Positions 46,171 through 57,562 of a DNA stretch of 64,000 bases are shown here, in pieces; the first letter of the stretch is position 1; each line of letters starts with the position of its first letter. The stretch covers positions 2,616,418 to 2,680,417 of the forward strand of contig JANJXV010000130.1 in the NCBI GenBank assembly GCA_024803745.1, given 5' to 3'. Origin of the DNA: Megascapheus bottae. Taxonomy: Eukaryota > Chordata > Mammalia > Rodentia > Geomyidae. Under the pieces are notes generated by a model that was not told the DNA's origin, did not search any database, and saw only the letters and a list, made by a program, of their open reading frames with translations. The position numbers were made by a program, and so were the translations under genes.

Positions 46171-46800
46171 AGAGGGAAGGAAGATGGCCCCGAGACAATA
46201 GGGACGCTGCCTAGCTCTCTCTCACAAAAAGAGAGAACTAAGGAGTCCCACGAGCCAATTATCTTAAGAAATCCACAACAACAAACTCAAAAGGCAACGG
46301 AGAAGGACTCAAAGTGGAAAAGAAATCCAGATAAAGCTCACATCCAACTTTCTCAAAGAATTCGGAACGCGAGGACCCCTCCCCCACCTCCATCCGCCAG
46401 TTCCAAGCCACAGAAAGCGCCGGCGGGCTGGGGGGAAAAGCGGCAGCAGGCCGGGAAAAGAGGCTGCGGGCGGAGGGGGCCAGCCTGGGAGCCCGAATGC
46501 TGCAGAAACCAACATACAACCGGGCCAGTGAACGGCGGAAGCAGCAGAACCCAGACGCGGAACCAGAACAGCAAGCAGCGGAACCCAGACTCGGAACACA
46601 GGCGACAGCGGAGACCCGAGGGGAGTGAGAGACTCCCCACCACCGTGCAGCACCCGCAGAGGGATGCAGAGGCGTGAGTAATACAGCGCGTCCCCAAACA
46701 CAAAGGGAAAGCAGAGCGGTGCCAAGCAATAGAACTTAACTCAGACCCCTCCACCCCGCCCACACAGGCCTAAAGGCAAAAAGAATACAAGGACGAATCC
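46171..46800 (+). mobile_element. L1 5' UTR-like segment (tentative)
   Basis: The start (AAGATGGCC at 46181, then GA...ATAGG.AC) resembles the YY1-containing 5' end of mammalian L1s. The body is CpG-rich with repeated 'gcagaacccagac'/'gcggaacccagac' and 'cggaaccagaac' motifs. A 170-codon frame (46165-46677) is very rich in Arg, Gln, Pro and Lys and resembles no protein I know. No ORF1 follows, so if this is L1 it is an orphan 5' end. A host exon with a donor at 46674 is the alternative. Confidence 0.4.
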
Positions 46801-46967
46801 TAAAGTTGGCTGTGCCTCCACTACCAGATTTTTGTAGACTCCAACTTACAGGCCAGAAGTTGAGAATTAATGGCCCAGTAGATCAAATTAGTCCCATTCC
46901 ATGTTGTTTAAGCAGCATAGTATTTCTACACATTTGAGCCATCATTTAACAAAACAGAAGACCTATA

Positions 46968-47150
46968 TCAGGCACCAGTATCTCACACTTACAATCCTAG
47001 CTACTCAGGAAGCTGAGATCTGAGGATCACGGTTTGAGGTCAACTTGAGCAGGAAAGTCTGTAAGATTCTTAAACCTAATTAACCAATAGGAATTCAGAA
47101 GTACGGGTATGGCTTGAGTGGTACAGCACCAACCTTAACACCAACCCTTA
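46968..47150 (+). mobile_element. Composite 7SL-like/Geo-type SINE
   Basis: 'ctcacacttacaatcctagc', 'tactcaggaagctgagatct', 'gaggatcacggtttgaggtc', 'ggtatggcttgagtggtaca'. The right half is truncated and degenerate. Confidence 0.75.
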
Positions 47151-47195
47151 AATTAATTAACATACATGTGGGTCTGTGTATATGTGCACACATAT

Positions 47196-47270
47196 ATATT
47201 ATTGTATATATATATATATACATCTATTATGTATGCTGTATACATGCACATGTGTGTGTGTTTGTGTCAG
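47196..47270. repeat. (TA)n and (TG)n simple repeats
   Basis: A TATATA run at about 47203-47221 and a TGTGTG run at about 47251-47261, separated by AT-rich sequence. Likely grown from the preceding SINE tail. Confidence 0.8.
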
Positions 47271-47542
47271 AAGACTTAAGTTTAAAATTTAAATTTCCTT
47301 AAAACAATGAAACAACTGACCATTCTAGGCTTACAGTCCTGCCTCATGATGATAAGCTGTAGCAGAGTAGAGGCTTCCCCTCCAGATAAACTACTCAGCT
47401 GATCACAGCCCCTGTTACTCCCACTAGTCCCCACTCTAGCCTGTTTTCCTGCCTTAATCCTGTTGAAATCTTGGCTCTTCCTAAGGTGGTTCTTCAATTA
47501 CTCTGTGTCTGTGTCTGCACAGTAATTAAAGACTAAACTCAA

Positions 47543-47700
47543 GTTGGGCATGGTAGCACTTGCCTATAATCCCATCCTTAGGAAATGGAAACTGAAAGAT
47601 CTTAAGTTTGAGGCCAGCCTGGAGTACATATGTAGTTATTTCCAAGCCAGCCTAAGCTACATAGCCAGATCTTGTCTCAAAAAGGAAAAAGGAAAAAAAA
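47543..47700 (+). mobile_element. B1 SINE
   Basis: 'gttgggcatggtagcacttg', 'cctataatcccatccttagg', then two 'ccagcct' blocks (gaggccagcctggagtac ... aagccagcctaagctacat). These reflect the 29-bp internal duplication characteristic of rodent B1. It ends with 'agatcttgtctcaaaaagg' and an A-rich tail. Confidence 0.88.
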
Positions 47701-48059
47701 GTCAAAAATCAGAACAGAAAAGAACAAAACCGATTCGGCTCATTTTGGTGCTCAGAATGAGATTTCTACGTTTGGACCTTTTTCATTTTCTTCTCATATT
47801 TTATTATAATATTCCAAAGAAACTCTCAGAAGGCAATGATTATATCATATATTTTGCATTTCCCACAGCTCTCCATATAAAACGAAGTACAAAGTAGATA
47901 ATTAATGATTGTTAAAAGAATGCATGAGTAAAGAATACATATATATATATATATAAAATAAAACAGGAATTACTTGAAACATGAAAGCAAGATTATAACA
48001 ACTGCTTGTTGCTCATGTTTTTAAAAACATGAAATGTCAGTAGTAAAACTATTTGCTTT

Positions 48060-48198
48060 TAGAGGGGTGGGGGCGGGGGGAGGGAAATGGGGACCAAGAC
48101 ATGTGAAAGGGTATTAATGAATGGGAATTAATGCACCATCTATCTGGAAAATATCATGTAACCCTTCTATTAATTACAATAAAATATATGAAAAAATA
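48060..48198 (+). mobile_element. L1 3' UTR end, short
   Basis: It begins in the G-rich tract ('ggggtgggggcggggggagg'), continues 'gggaccaagacatgtgaaag', 'caccatctatctggaaaata', 'cccttctattaattacaata' and ends in an A-rich tail. Severely 5'-truncated. Confidence 0.9.
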
Positions 48199-48204
48199 TT
48201 CATT

Positions 48205-48565
48205 TTTGAGCCAGGTTTGAGAGCTCATCTTTATAATTTTAGCTTCTTGGAAAGTGGAGATCAGGGGGTTGAGCAATTCAAGGCCATTCCAGTCAGAAGT
48301 ACTCCCAACTCCATATCAGCCAGGGGCCCTGATGGCAAGCACCCGTCATCTCTGGCTGGGCGCACATGGCTTTTGCCTTCATCCTCAGTGACACATGGGA
48401 GCACAGCTAACAGGAATGTAGCCCAAACCTGTCCACCCCAGGCTAGTCCCAGCCTCAAAAATAACCAACATTGAAAGGGCTTGGAATAATATCTCAGTGG
48501 TAAAGCACCAGCCACCAAGCATGTGGCCCAGAGGTGAATTCAACACCTCCAAAATGAATGCACAC
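48205..48565 (+). mobile_element. Diverged composite SINE with ID-like right end
   Basis: 'gagccaggtttgagagctca' and 'ttagcttcttggaaagtgga' form a 7SL-like head. 'gggcttggaataatatctca', 'gtggtaaagcaccagccacc' and 'aggtgaattcaacacctcc' form an ID/tRNA-like end. The middle (48290-48470) is not assigned. Confidence 0.5.
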
Positions 48566-50342
48566 ACACCTTACACAAAACAATACTAGTAGCCTGCTTT
48601 TCAGTGCATTAGCTTGGGGAACGATTGTGCCTGAGGTTATTTTCTAATTGATCAGTAAAGCTTATCCTTATCACAGTTCTATCTAGTTGATTCTTTTTGA
48701 GCTTTCTTTCAGAACTGCAAATCAGTCATTTCAGGACCAGACTAGAGGTACAGCAAAGATTATCCTGAGGCATGTAATTTGTTTTAATTTCAGTGAATCC
48801 TCAAGAAAAATTTCTGAGACACCTTCAGTACATTTTGACAACCCCTATTATTCTCAATGCCACAAATCATCAGGAAAATTCTAATATTAATATAGTGTGG
48901 AGTTATGAAATATTTGCCCAGAGAATAGTTCATATTAAAATTAATATTTAAAATGGCTTGTTTTCTACCAAATGGATTTCATTAATATCCTACTAACATA
49001 CAAACATACAGGCCTTTTTCCTGTCTTAATTGTTTAGTAACTAGCATTTCTTCTAATCAAGTTAATCTTAATCCCTTTAAAGCACAACTTACAGTAATTC
49101 CACAACAAGGCAGCTAACTAGTAGGCGAGTTTTAGAAAAGATGGAAATAATGGCTCTGTGAGGGTTTTTTAAATCATTTTTCATGTATTTTAAAGCCTGC
49201 AGGATTCCAAAATTTTTATGACCTTAAAATTATCTCACTTTTTAAACATATAATATTAAACTTGAAATTGTCTATGAAAGAAGAAAAATATGTAGGAGGC
49301 TGCAAAACATAATAGTATCCCAGAATCAGAGAAAATGTGGACTGTCTGAGCTTAACAGAAAGGCCATCGCAGTGCTAAGTCTTTTCCTCTTACCTACAGA
49401 GACCATGCAGTGAATTTTAAGAGTGCAATCTGATGAAAGAGGAAAAGGAAAGATGCTTAGAGAATATAAACTACTCAGAGCATCAGAGTTTCATGGGAAA
49501 AGGTACTGTGTTTTAAAATCATATTAATAACACATATGTTCTCTCTAGGTAACACAACATGCATAAAGCTTACTGAGTGTTGTACATCTAATAATACATA
49601 TGCATAACAATTGGCATTGTTCTTTACATGCCTCTACAAAGTGCCGCTTGGGTTCATCTTTCTCTGTAAGCTTTTTACTACCCCACACCGAGGAAAGCTG
49701 CAGGAAAAAATAATAAAATAGCATATAGGATAGTTGTGATGGACAGCAGTACCTTCCCACAGAACTGGATGTCTGGTCGACCTCGGTGAAATAGATATTG
49801 TTACTTCAGGCCAAGGTGTTAAGTAATTTTGCTCTGTGTGTTCTGAGTACTGGGGAATCAAGTCTCAGTCCCTGATGGCATTGTAAGTTAAGGTGTAACT
49901 GATAAATCCAACAAAATCCAGCCGAAAGAATAGGCATTGTTGATCACACATTGCCTGCCAAACAGCCAACAGGCTTGATCCGTGTTCTGTTATTTAGTCT
50001 GTTGAGTTTTGTGGATGAGTGGTTCAAGTGAAGTTTCCAGTGTTGTTTCTCAGTCTTGAGAAACGTGGATGGTACCATCAGTCTCTTCCTCACTCAGCAG
50101 TCAAGGGCACATCTTAGAGACACCATTCTGGTTTCTTTGGCAACAGAACAGCATCAAAACAGGGAAGCAACCAGCAGGACAGGAAGAGCTCTTTCAAGTT
50201 CACATCTAAAAACACCACTCCCAGTCATACATCTGGAAAACAGGCCAAGGAAGACACATTTGAAAGATACTCTGCCTCAATGGGAATTTTGAAAATTATG
50301 TAAAGGAATAGGACATTTCCCTTTTGTGGGAGGACAAATTAA
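48566..50342. other. AT-rich sequence, nothing recognised
   Basis: No supported gene, RNA or named repeat. Open frames up to 78 codons have no family resemblance. A possible MIR trace near 49570-49690 is too weak to call. Confidence 0.35.
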
Positions 50343-51040
50343 TACATCATACAAAATCCACTAGCATAACAATGTTCATTACAGCACTATTCACCATAGT
50401 CAAGATATGGAACCAACCTAGATGTCCCTCAGTCGATGAGTGGATCAACAAGTTGTGGTATTTGTACACAATGGAATTCTATGCTGCTGTCAGAAAGAAT
50501 GACATCGCCTCATTTGTTAGGAAATGGAAAGACTTAGAAAAAATCCTATTAAGTGAAGTAAGCCAGACTCAAGGGAACTTAGGCTCAATGGTTTCCCTCA
50601 TTCGTCATAATCAGTAGAAACCTTGGGCTCTACTAGCAGAGATCTGCAATAGAGCAAAATCTTGATACATAAGGCCATATAGTATGAAGCTAATTGAAAG
50701 GACCTCCAGGACATTGAAACAAAAGCCATATAACGAATGATTGTTGTCCTTAATGTACTATGTTGTCTCTCATCTCCTTTGCTGTCCCTTGGTTATCTCA
50801 TATTGTTATAGTATCTCAATTTATTATCTGATATATTGAATTTCTTTGTATTTGGTTATTTGAAATTTGATAGGGAAGGGGGGAAAACCAAGACGGGTGG
50901 GGGGTGTGGGGGGGAGGGTAATGGGTACCAAGACATGTGAAAGGGTATCAATGTATGTGAATTAATGCACCTTCTATCTGGCAAATATCATGTAACCCTT
51001 TTACTAATTACTATAAAAAATAAATAAATAAATAAAAGAA
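50343..51040 (+). mobile_element. Young L1: end of ORF2 plus 3' UTR
   Basis: A frame (within 50324-50617) retains the extreme C-terminus of L1 ORF2p ('MFITALFTIVKIWNQPRCPS', then 'DEWINKLWYLYTMEFYAAV', then 'LLSEVSQTQ'), open to its normal end region. The 3' UTR is complete, with the G-rich tract at 50876-50922 and an (AAAT)-like tail. It is 5'-truncated. It is visibly close to the copies at 43867 and 62385, which argues for recent insertion. Confidence 0.93.
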
Positions 51041-51271
51041 AAAGCATGTGCACTGTTTTGCTTGCAGGCATAGAAATTACATTATTCACAAATATTTTCT
51101 ACATAGTAGGTAGGGTAGCTACACTGGACATGAAAGGGCGGGGACAATTAATATGGATGAAACAGTCCTGTTTCATTAACTTTCTACCTTATTGTTCATT
51201 TATTTCTTCAAATTTTGGGTTTGTCTGAGAGATGAGAGATTCTCTTCTCTCTTTGATTATATCAGAATAAA

Positions 51272-51592
51272 AATAGATATTGGTCTGGAGGTTTGGCTCA
51301 AATACTAGAGCACCAGATGTGCAAGCAAGCTCAGCAAATATGAAGCCATAAGTTCAAACCAAGTATTTTCTAAAATCATCATCATCATCAATAAAAATAA
51401 TAAATAGCATAAGCTGGGGACAAGGCAGAAAAGTTCATGAAATGTTAATTTCTAATTAATCAGCAAAAAGAAAAAATTCAGAAGTGGAGATGTGCCTCAA
51501 GTGGTAGAGCATGAAATAGTTGAAATAGCCAAGTGAGAGCTCAGGGTCCTGAGTTCATGTCCCAGTGGTGCTTCTCTTAATCAAATATGAAT
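51272..51592 (+). mobile_element. ID-like unit and composite-SINE fragment
   Basis: The left unit ('ggtttggctcaaatactaga', 'gcaccagatgtgcaagcaag', 'agttcaaaccaagta') looks tRNA-SINE-like. The right unit (51410-51592: 'gatgtgcctcaagtggtaga', 'gagagctcagggtcctgagt') is the linker and Geo-like tail of the composite SINE. Both are diverged. Confidence 0.55.
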
Positions 51593-52499
51593 GCACACAT
51601 ACTGAAAATGTACATGGTATACACTGCCAAATACACAGCTCACTCCCTCCAGCAGCTCCTAAAACCTGTTATTAGGTTGCAGGTTTGAAGTTTAGCAACT
51701 CCACATCTCTTAGGCACCTTATTTCAACGAGGATTGAACAGAGGGACCAGGAAAAGACTTAATTAACTAGGGCAGTATTTCTCGAGATATTTGTTGTTGA
51801 CATTGCAAAAGGGACAACATATTATATTTGATTTCCCATTTTCAAAGCAGAAGGAAAGGCAATCCACAACATAGGAAACATTTCACTTTCCTTCCTATTT
51901 TAATCAATCTTCAAAGAAAGACTGGGGTGGGAACACTTAAATCATAACTCTGCGGTTATTGAAAACCCCAAGAATGATGAACTTCATGCATATGATGTTG
52001 AAATAACACACAATGAATTGTAGGCACTCTGAACGGCAGTGAAATTTACAACTCCTTTCCTCTGTTCCAAAATAAAAAAAGAATTTCTATCTTCCCAGCA
52101 AGTGGTCTCCAAAATAAATGCTGTTCTCACACCCATGAGCAAAGAAATAACTTGGGGCAAGAAAGCACAGTGTGTTTTCATTTACAAATTATATACATCA
52201 CATCACTTTACTAACATGCTGCCAAATATAAAAATTGAAATATAAACTGTATGAGATATAAAATGCAGTATTTTTCCCCACATTGCCTGACATACTGTTC
52301 CACATAACTCAAATACTGACTATGATGATGTCTCGTGCATAACTATAAATATCTACCTCCCTAAATATCCCTTCCACACAGCTCAAAACAAAAAACTTGA
52401 AGACAACTCTTGTTGCTGGCATGCCTCTTTTAGAGAGCCTAAAAGGACAGAAATAAGTTGAGACCATAAATGATGCTCTCAATTTGGGTAGGTACGATA

Positions 52500-52658
52500 C
52501 TAACTGAGTGCTTTCCAGGTGTGAGGCATTGTAATGTCTTGTGTTTAATTTTCCCCAAAACTCCATGTGGTACATCATCTTCCCAGTTAACAGCTAAAGA
52601 AACTGAGGACTAATGTACCTTAGAATTGGCTAGTTAGAAAACAGTAGCAAACTGTGTA
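52500..52658 (-). mobile_element. MIR relic, antisense
   Basis: 'aactgagtgctttccaggtg', 'ttttccccaaaactccatgt', 'agctaaagaaactgaggact' and 'cagttaaca'-type spacing follow the reversed MIR 3' half. Confidence 0.6.
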
Positions 52659-53741
52659 AGAATCCTTTCTTGACTGAATTTATTCTGGGTCCATGGCCCG
52701 CCAGAGAGAAGCTTTGGATTCCCAAGGGGATCCTTAGCAACATGGGAAGGAGGGGGAAATTTGGGTTGTCTGGAGGCACAGGGAGATGTCAGGGTTCCTC
52801 TCATCTTTTGGTAGAAGCGAGGGATGCTAATATTCTGACGTGGACAGGACAGTCCAAGAACATACCCACAGTGCTGTGGAGGGAGAATCAAGAGGTATCA
52901 GAGATGAATGACGAACCAGATATGATCATCACAGTGCAATTTGTAATAGCTGAGTAGTCCAAGACTCAATAAATTACAGTGTATCTATTTATCAGAGCTC
53001 TGTGGCTACTAGCATGACGTTTTTTCAAAATCATAACCATATGAAAAAAAATCACACTTCCTATTTACATGTGCAAAAGCAATATTCGCCAAAACATTCA
53101 TATTCACAAGTCCTAAAAGTAATCTGGTTAGCAGGGTTGTTGTGTTAGAAAAGTATTTATATGTTTATGTATGCACATGGGAAATACTTTGAAAGACATC
53201 AGCCAAAGTATTAATTACTATTTGTTGCTGAAGTATAGTAGAGAGTCCATATAAAATATTTTATGACAGAATCATTATAAATAGCCACACATACCACTGT
53301 AAGAAGGAAACACTCATAAGTAATATAATCTATTATCTCAAAGTCCTTATGAATTCCGTAAGCCAAAGATTTGATACCCATCTTTTCAGAATGTGTCACT
53401 GGCAGCATTTTATTTCATTTTATTTTCTGACATCAAGTTCTTTAATAATAGAAAAGAAAAGCACCAGGTGTTTCTCACCAGGTGCCTTTGCAATGGCAGC
53501 AGAGTTCACTGGTATATTTTTTTCAGAGCCAAAATAGCACCTACTATTCACATGCCCTATCTTTAAAGCCTTCATTGTTTCACTATGATTCAAAAGTGAA
53601 GTTACTCACTCCCGCCCACACAGCAAGAACAATACAATCACGACACTGAACTGAATAAATGCTTGAAACTTCATAAATACTAAGTATCTCATCTCAGAAT
53701 GTCTTATGAGTAGAAATCATTATGATGCTGTCTGCCATATA

Positions 53742-53757
53742 ATTTATCTTTATCTTT

Positions 53758-53793
<36 letters not shown>
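53742..53793. repeat. (ATC)n microsatellite
   Basis: Twelve or so uninterrupted ATC triplets preceded by TTTATC hexamers. Confidence 0.97.
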
Positions 53794-53799
53794 GTTTGG

Positions 53800-53978
53800 G
53801 TTTTTGTTCTGGTACTGGTGATGGAACTCCATCACCTGAGCCACACCACCAGTCCAACATTTTGCTGGTTAATTGGAAATGAAGAATTTTCTGTTTGGAC
53901 TCGCTTCAAACTGATCCTCCAGGTCTCAGCATAGTGAGCAGGTAGCATTTCATATGTCAGCCACTGGTGTCTTGCTCA
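53800..53978 (-). mobile_element. Diverged composite SINE, antisense
   Basis: 'ggtactggtgatggaactcc', 'atcacctgagccacaccacc', 'cttcaaactgatcctccagg', 'tctcagcatagtgagcaggt' are the complements of the ID-like tail, linker and head. The adjoining ATC array sits at its tail end. Confidence 0.55.
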
Positions 53979-53979
53979 G

Positions 53980-55094
53980 AAGTCTTACTTTATTAGAACA
54001 CAGTCTAACAAATTACCCTTTATTTTACTGACCAGTACCTCATTGTGACCTGGAAAAAAAATACAACTAACATGGCAGCAAACCTTCAAAAATACCATGA
54101 GATTTATATCGGCCAAAAAAACTGCTAAGAAAAAGTTTATTCCCCAATACAGATGAAAAATTTGACCTACAGTAGCAAGAAAAACAACAAGAAAGAAAGA
54201 GCTGGACAAACACAAAATGGAGAAAGAAGATAAGAATTGTGATTTCTTTCAAAATTGTAATCATTAAATAAAATAAAATTTGCTTATTTTCATCTTCAAG
54301 GAATCCAAATGGTTTACATTATATCTAGCATACAGACTATTACTAAATAATAACAGTTAACAATATCACAAAGTATAAAGGTTTTCAGAAACATAAAAAT
54401 GTTAGAAGGTATTTCAGATACTTCTTTGATTCGAATTAGAGAAGATATGTCTAATTATGACATGATATCAAAAGGAATGCTGTATAAACTAAGTAAGCAA
54501 AGATATTTGCCAGTAATATTAAAAGTAATTCCTGAATGTTTCTCAAGTATGTGAAATACTGAGAAAATCAATGCCTAGCATGACAGTGCCACTTGTCAAA
54601 ACAGTCTGTTAATTATCTTTATCATGCTCTTGGCAAAATAGGATACTGTTGGATAAATAACATCTTCACATAATTTAAATCCATGCTATGTTTTATTAAT
54701 TTAGATCCTCCGTTTACCCCAAGAGGGGGTGGAGATGATTGGCTACATCTTCTGTTGCAAATATACACAAAGCCTTATTTGCAATGGAACAAAAACACAA
54801 ATTTAGAATTGGATTGACGAATGTCCAAAACCCAACTCTACTACTTCAGTGCCTGTCTTTGCACAAATTATATCATACTACTGACCTACCGTGTCTCTAT
54901 ACATTAAAAATAAACAGTGCCAATAATCAGATCCCTCATAGGGTCCGGTAAGAAAAACAATGAGATGTTATTTGTGAAGTTCTGGCAACACAGTAGGGAT
55001 TTGATTGCTGTGAATTTTTTTTATCTCCTTCCCATTTTTACCTTTCTGTCCTTGCTTTCATACCTAGATCTTCACAAGGCAAGTTGATCTGGAG
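53980..55094. other. AT-rich sequence, nothing recognised
   Basis: Short frames only; no named repeat or RNA gene. Confidence 0.35.
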
Positions 55095-55190
55095 GGAAAA
55101 CAGAAAGAAGGAAGAAATAAAGGGGGGGAGAAGGGAAGGAGGAATAGAGGGAAGGAATGGAGGGAGGGAGAGAAGAAGACAAAGAGGAAT
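55095..55190. repeat. Purine-rich (GGAA)n tract
   Basis: Degenerate GGAA/GAGG units over about 95 bp, immediately upstream of a SINE. Confidence 0.88.
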
Positions 55191-55197
55191 TCACCTT

Positions 55198-55395
55198 ACC
55201 AGAGGCTTACACCTGTAATCCTAGCTACTCAGGAGATTGAGATCTGAAGATGGAGGTTGGAAGCTAGCATGGGACAGGAAAGTCTGTGAGACTCTTTAAC
55301 CACCAAAATTCAGACGTGGAGCTGTGGCTCAAGGGGTAGAACTACAAGGAACAGAGCTAGGTCCCTAAGTTTAAATCCTAGTGCCAGCACCAAAA
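55198..55395 (+). mobile_element. Composite 7SL-like/Geo-type SINE
   Basis: 'gaggcttacacctgtaatcc', 'tagctactcaggagattgag', 'gaaagtctgtgagactcttt', 'gagctgtggctcaaggggta', 'cctaagtttaaatcctagtg'. The Geo-like half carries a small internal deletion. Confidence 0.8.
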
Positions 55396-57024
55396 CAAAG
55401 AAACTCACCTTAAATTCAAAGAATGTTCTAGGGAAAAGGAACTGTAAACAGCAACAGGCTCAAATCCCCTGATTATACAGATTGTGAAACAGACCACATC
55501 AGGATCATGCTATAGACACATGCATGCGCAGGGACCATTTCCTCTTATCCTCCAGAAATGACTAAAACTAGAGGCCATTGGGAAAAAAAAACCTTCAACT
55601 TCCAGGGCTCAAAGGGCTGATTGTTCCATGGCCACAAAGTTCCCTTTTACCCAGTTTATACAAGATGTGGTAGGTGGTAAACTAGAAGTTAAAAAATATA
55701 AGCAACATTTCTTTTCTGGACTGTCCTATGTCCTTGTGAGAATTGCTTGTTCATGCAATTCTCAGAGAACACCCCTTGGGCACAGCACAAGGGCTCCACC
55801 TTCAACCTCAGAATGAAGAGGAACTTTTCAAAAATGCTATCTGAATCTTTAAAAAGCAGATCAGAAATGCAGTCTCTTCTTACAAAACGTGAACCATATA
55901 ACATTTCACTTTGCAAGCTTTCATCCCAAGAATTTTATTCTCCACTGGTGAAATCACACAGGTAAAATTTTAAAATAGGGTTTTAAAAAAACTATTGCAT
56001 TTCCTTTTAAGTTCTTCATCATTCATGCTGCTGTGTCATTTTCTTTATAGTTGCAACAGAAGCTGATGAGCTCTTGCATTCTAATTCTCCTAGAGCTTCA
56101 CTCCAGTGGACTTAGGGTTTTGCAACAAAGAAAAAGGTTAATCTTTGCTCAGTAGATCTATTCATAAATTATTCTTTATATTCCAATAAATACTTGGCAG
56201 TTTGGGGAAGAGAAACTTCAATCATGACAAAAGAAAATAAAATTCAGTGCTATTCAGAGCCATTACTTAGACTTTGAAGATTAGTTTTTACCAATCACAT
56301 TGGTGAGTGATATAGTTTATATTAAAAACCACATAAAATATTCTCTTAATTCACAGAGTAAAACTCCCAAATATAGGTTAACTCCTAAAGAAGGTGATAT
56401 CGTGACATCACAGAATGGAAGGCCATCTTTCTTCTATCATCTACTTATAGATGTTGGTATGTGCACCCTGTTTTTTCTTTCTGGCTCTACCACATTCTCA
56501 GATGTCTAAGTCTTGATAAAAAGTAGTCACAGATACTCAAAGGAAAGGGACTATCTAGCTAAGGAAAGCTAGAAAAAATTATATCCAGAGCTCTTACCTT
56601 TCCTTTAATCTGATTACAAACCTGAACTCAGAAATGTAAGTTTGGTGAGTCCCAAAAATGTTGGAAAGGGTTGATTACCCCCATCGGAGCAAGGATTAAA
56701 AGCAAGTCCTATTTTCGTTGTATTTTTTTATTCAGCACCCAAACTTTTCAATGTGTCTTGCTCATTTATAATCTCCTATATTTGAAATTTAAAGAGCAGT
56801 TGTTAAAAGCTTAGTTCCATGGTAGGTGTTCTTAAAATGTATTCTATCCTCTATAATGATGTGGTGGCTTAGTTATTCTATTATGGCGTGTTTATCATTG
56901 AGAAAACAGAGTGTAAAGAAATTAAATAAGCCCAGAGTTGAGTCAGTGGACCAGAAAACCTGAACTCTCAATCCCTCTGCTGTATACCACAACCCTCCCT
57001 ATAATCCATATGCAAATGAGTACC
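55396..57024. other. AT-rich sequence, nothing recognised
   Basis: Frames up to 75 codons with no family resemblance. No RNA gene or named repeat. Confidence 0.35.
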
Positions 57025-57182
57025 CAATTCAATTCAACAAATGTTTCAGAGCAATTTATATTTAGCAAGACATTGTACTTTATGAGAATGAAGCATAGAA
57101 ATATTAGAGGACTTGCCTGAAATCTCAGAACACTTTCGCAAATGTCCATACTAGAACTCAAGTACTAAACATTGGGCCTGAA
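57025..57182 (-). mobile_element. L2/MIR relics, antisense
   Basis: 'caattcaattcaacaaatgt' with 'tttagcaagacattgtactt' suggests a reversed L2 end. 'gaggacttgcctgaaatctc' and 'actagaactcaagtactaaa' suggest a reversed MIR fragment. Weak. Confidence 0.4.
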
Positions 57183-57427
57183 GAGCAAGCAACAAGACAA
57201 GTTGAAAGAGAACAAGCTCTGGAAATGAGACACATTGGTCCTCAGAATCCAGGCCCATCACATCCAATGTATGACATAGGTCTAAAGTGAACCTTACTTA
57301 TTTTACATCCCCACCAATTAACTAAATTAAATATTAGGTACTGCTCTGCAATTTTATAGAACTTTTTACTTTGTTTAACACATTCTAGTCTTCTTCGCTG
57401 CAAATGAAGTAGATACTCCTCTTAAAA

Positions 57428-57562
57428 ACAATGTGAACACAGTAGTGGTTCTTGCCTGTAAAACAAGGTTTTGAAAGGTGAGACGGGAGGATCATGAATT
57501 CAAGGGTCACCCTGGAATACATTTTGAAATCCTCTCTAAAAACCACAAAGGAAAGAAAAAGA
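57428..57562 (+). mobile_element. B1/proto-B1-like SINE, old
   Basis: 'cacagtagtggttcttgcct', 'gtgagacgggaggatcatga', 'attcaagggtcaccctggaa', 'aaatcctctctaaaaacc'. No 29-bp duplication is visible, so it may be an older 7SL-derived form. Confidence 0.55.

Larger units (their letters stand above)
45296..46760. promoter_or_regulatory. CpG-rich island in AT-rich surroundings
   Basis: About 1.4 kb of GC-rich sequence with many intact CpGs, sharply bounded on both sides. It holds two tandem-repeat clusters (45545-45667 and 46073-46170), an NRF1-type palindrome, a YY1-like AAGATGGC at 46181 and GT splice-donor-like sites on both strands. Minus strand: CCG|GTAAGT with the G of GT at 45933. Plus strand: GGC|GTGAGT with the G at 46674. 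No TATA box is evident. The many overlapping frames on both strands reflect high GC. It could be a host promoter or an L1 5' region; I cannot decide from sequence alone. Confidence 0.7.

Noticed and set aside
46165..46677. 170-codon frame as a protein-coding gene
   Set aside because: High GC lowers stop frequency, long frames are open on the opposite strand too (136-156 codons), and the product is low-complexity Arg/Gln/Pro/Lys. Kept only as part of the island description.
53742..53793. CRISPR-like or other prokaryotic array
   Set aside because: It is a pure ATC microsatellite. No spacer-repeat pattern occurs anywhere in the window, and the DNA is mammalian.
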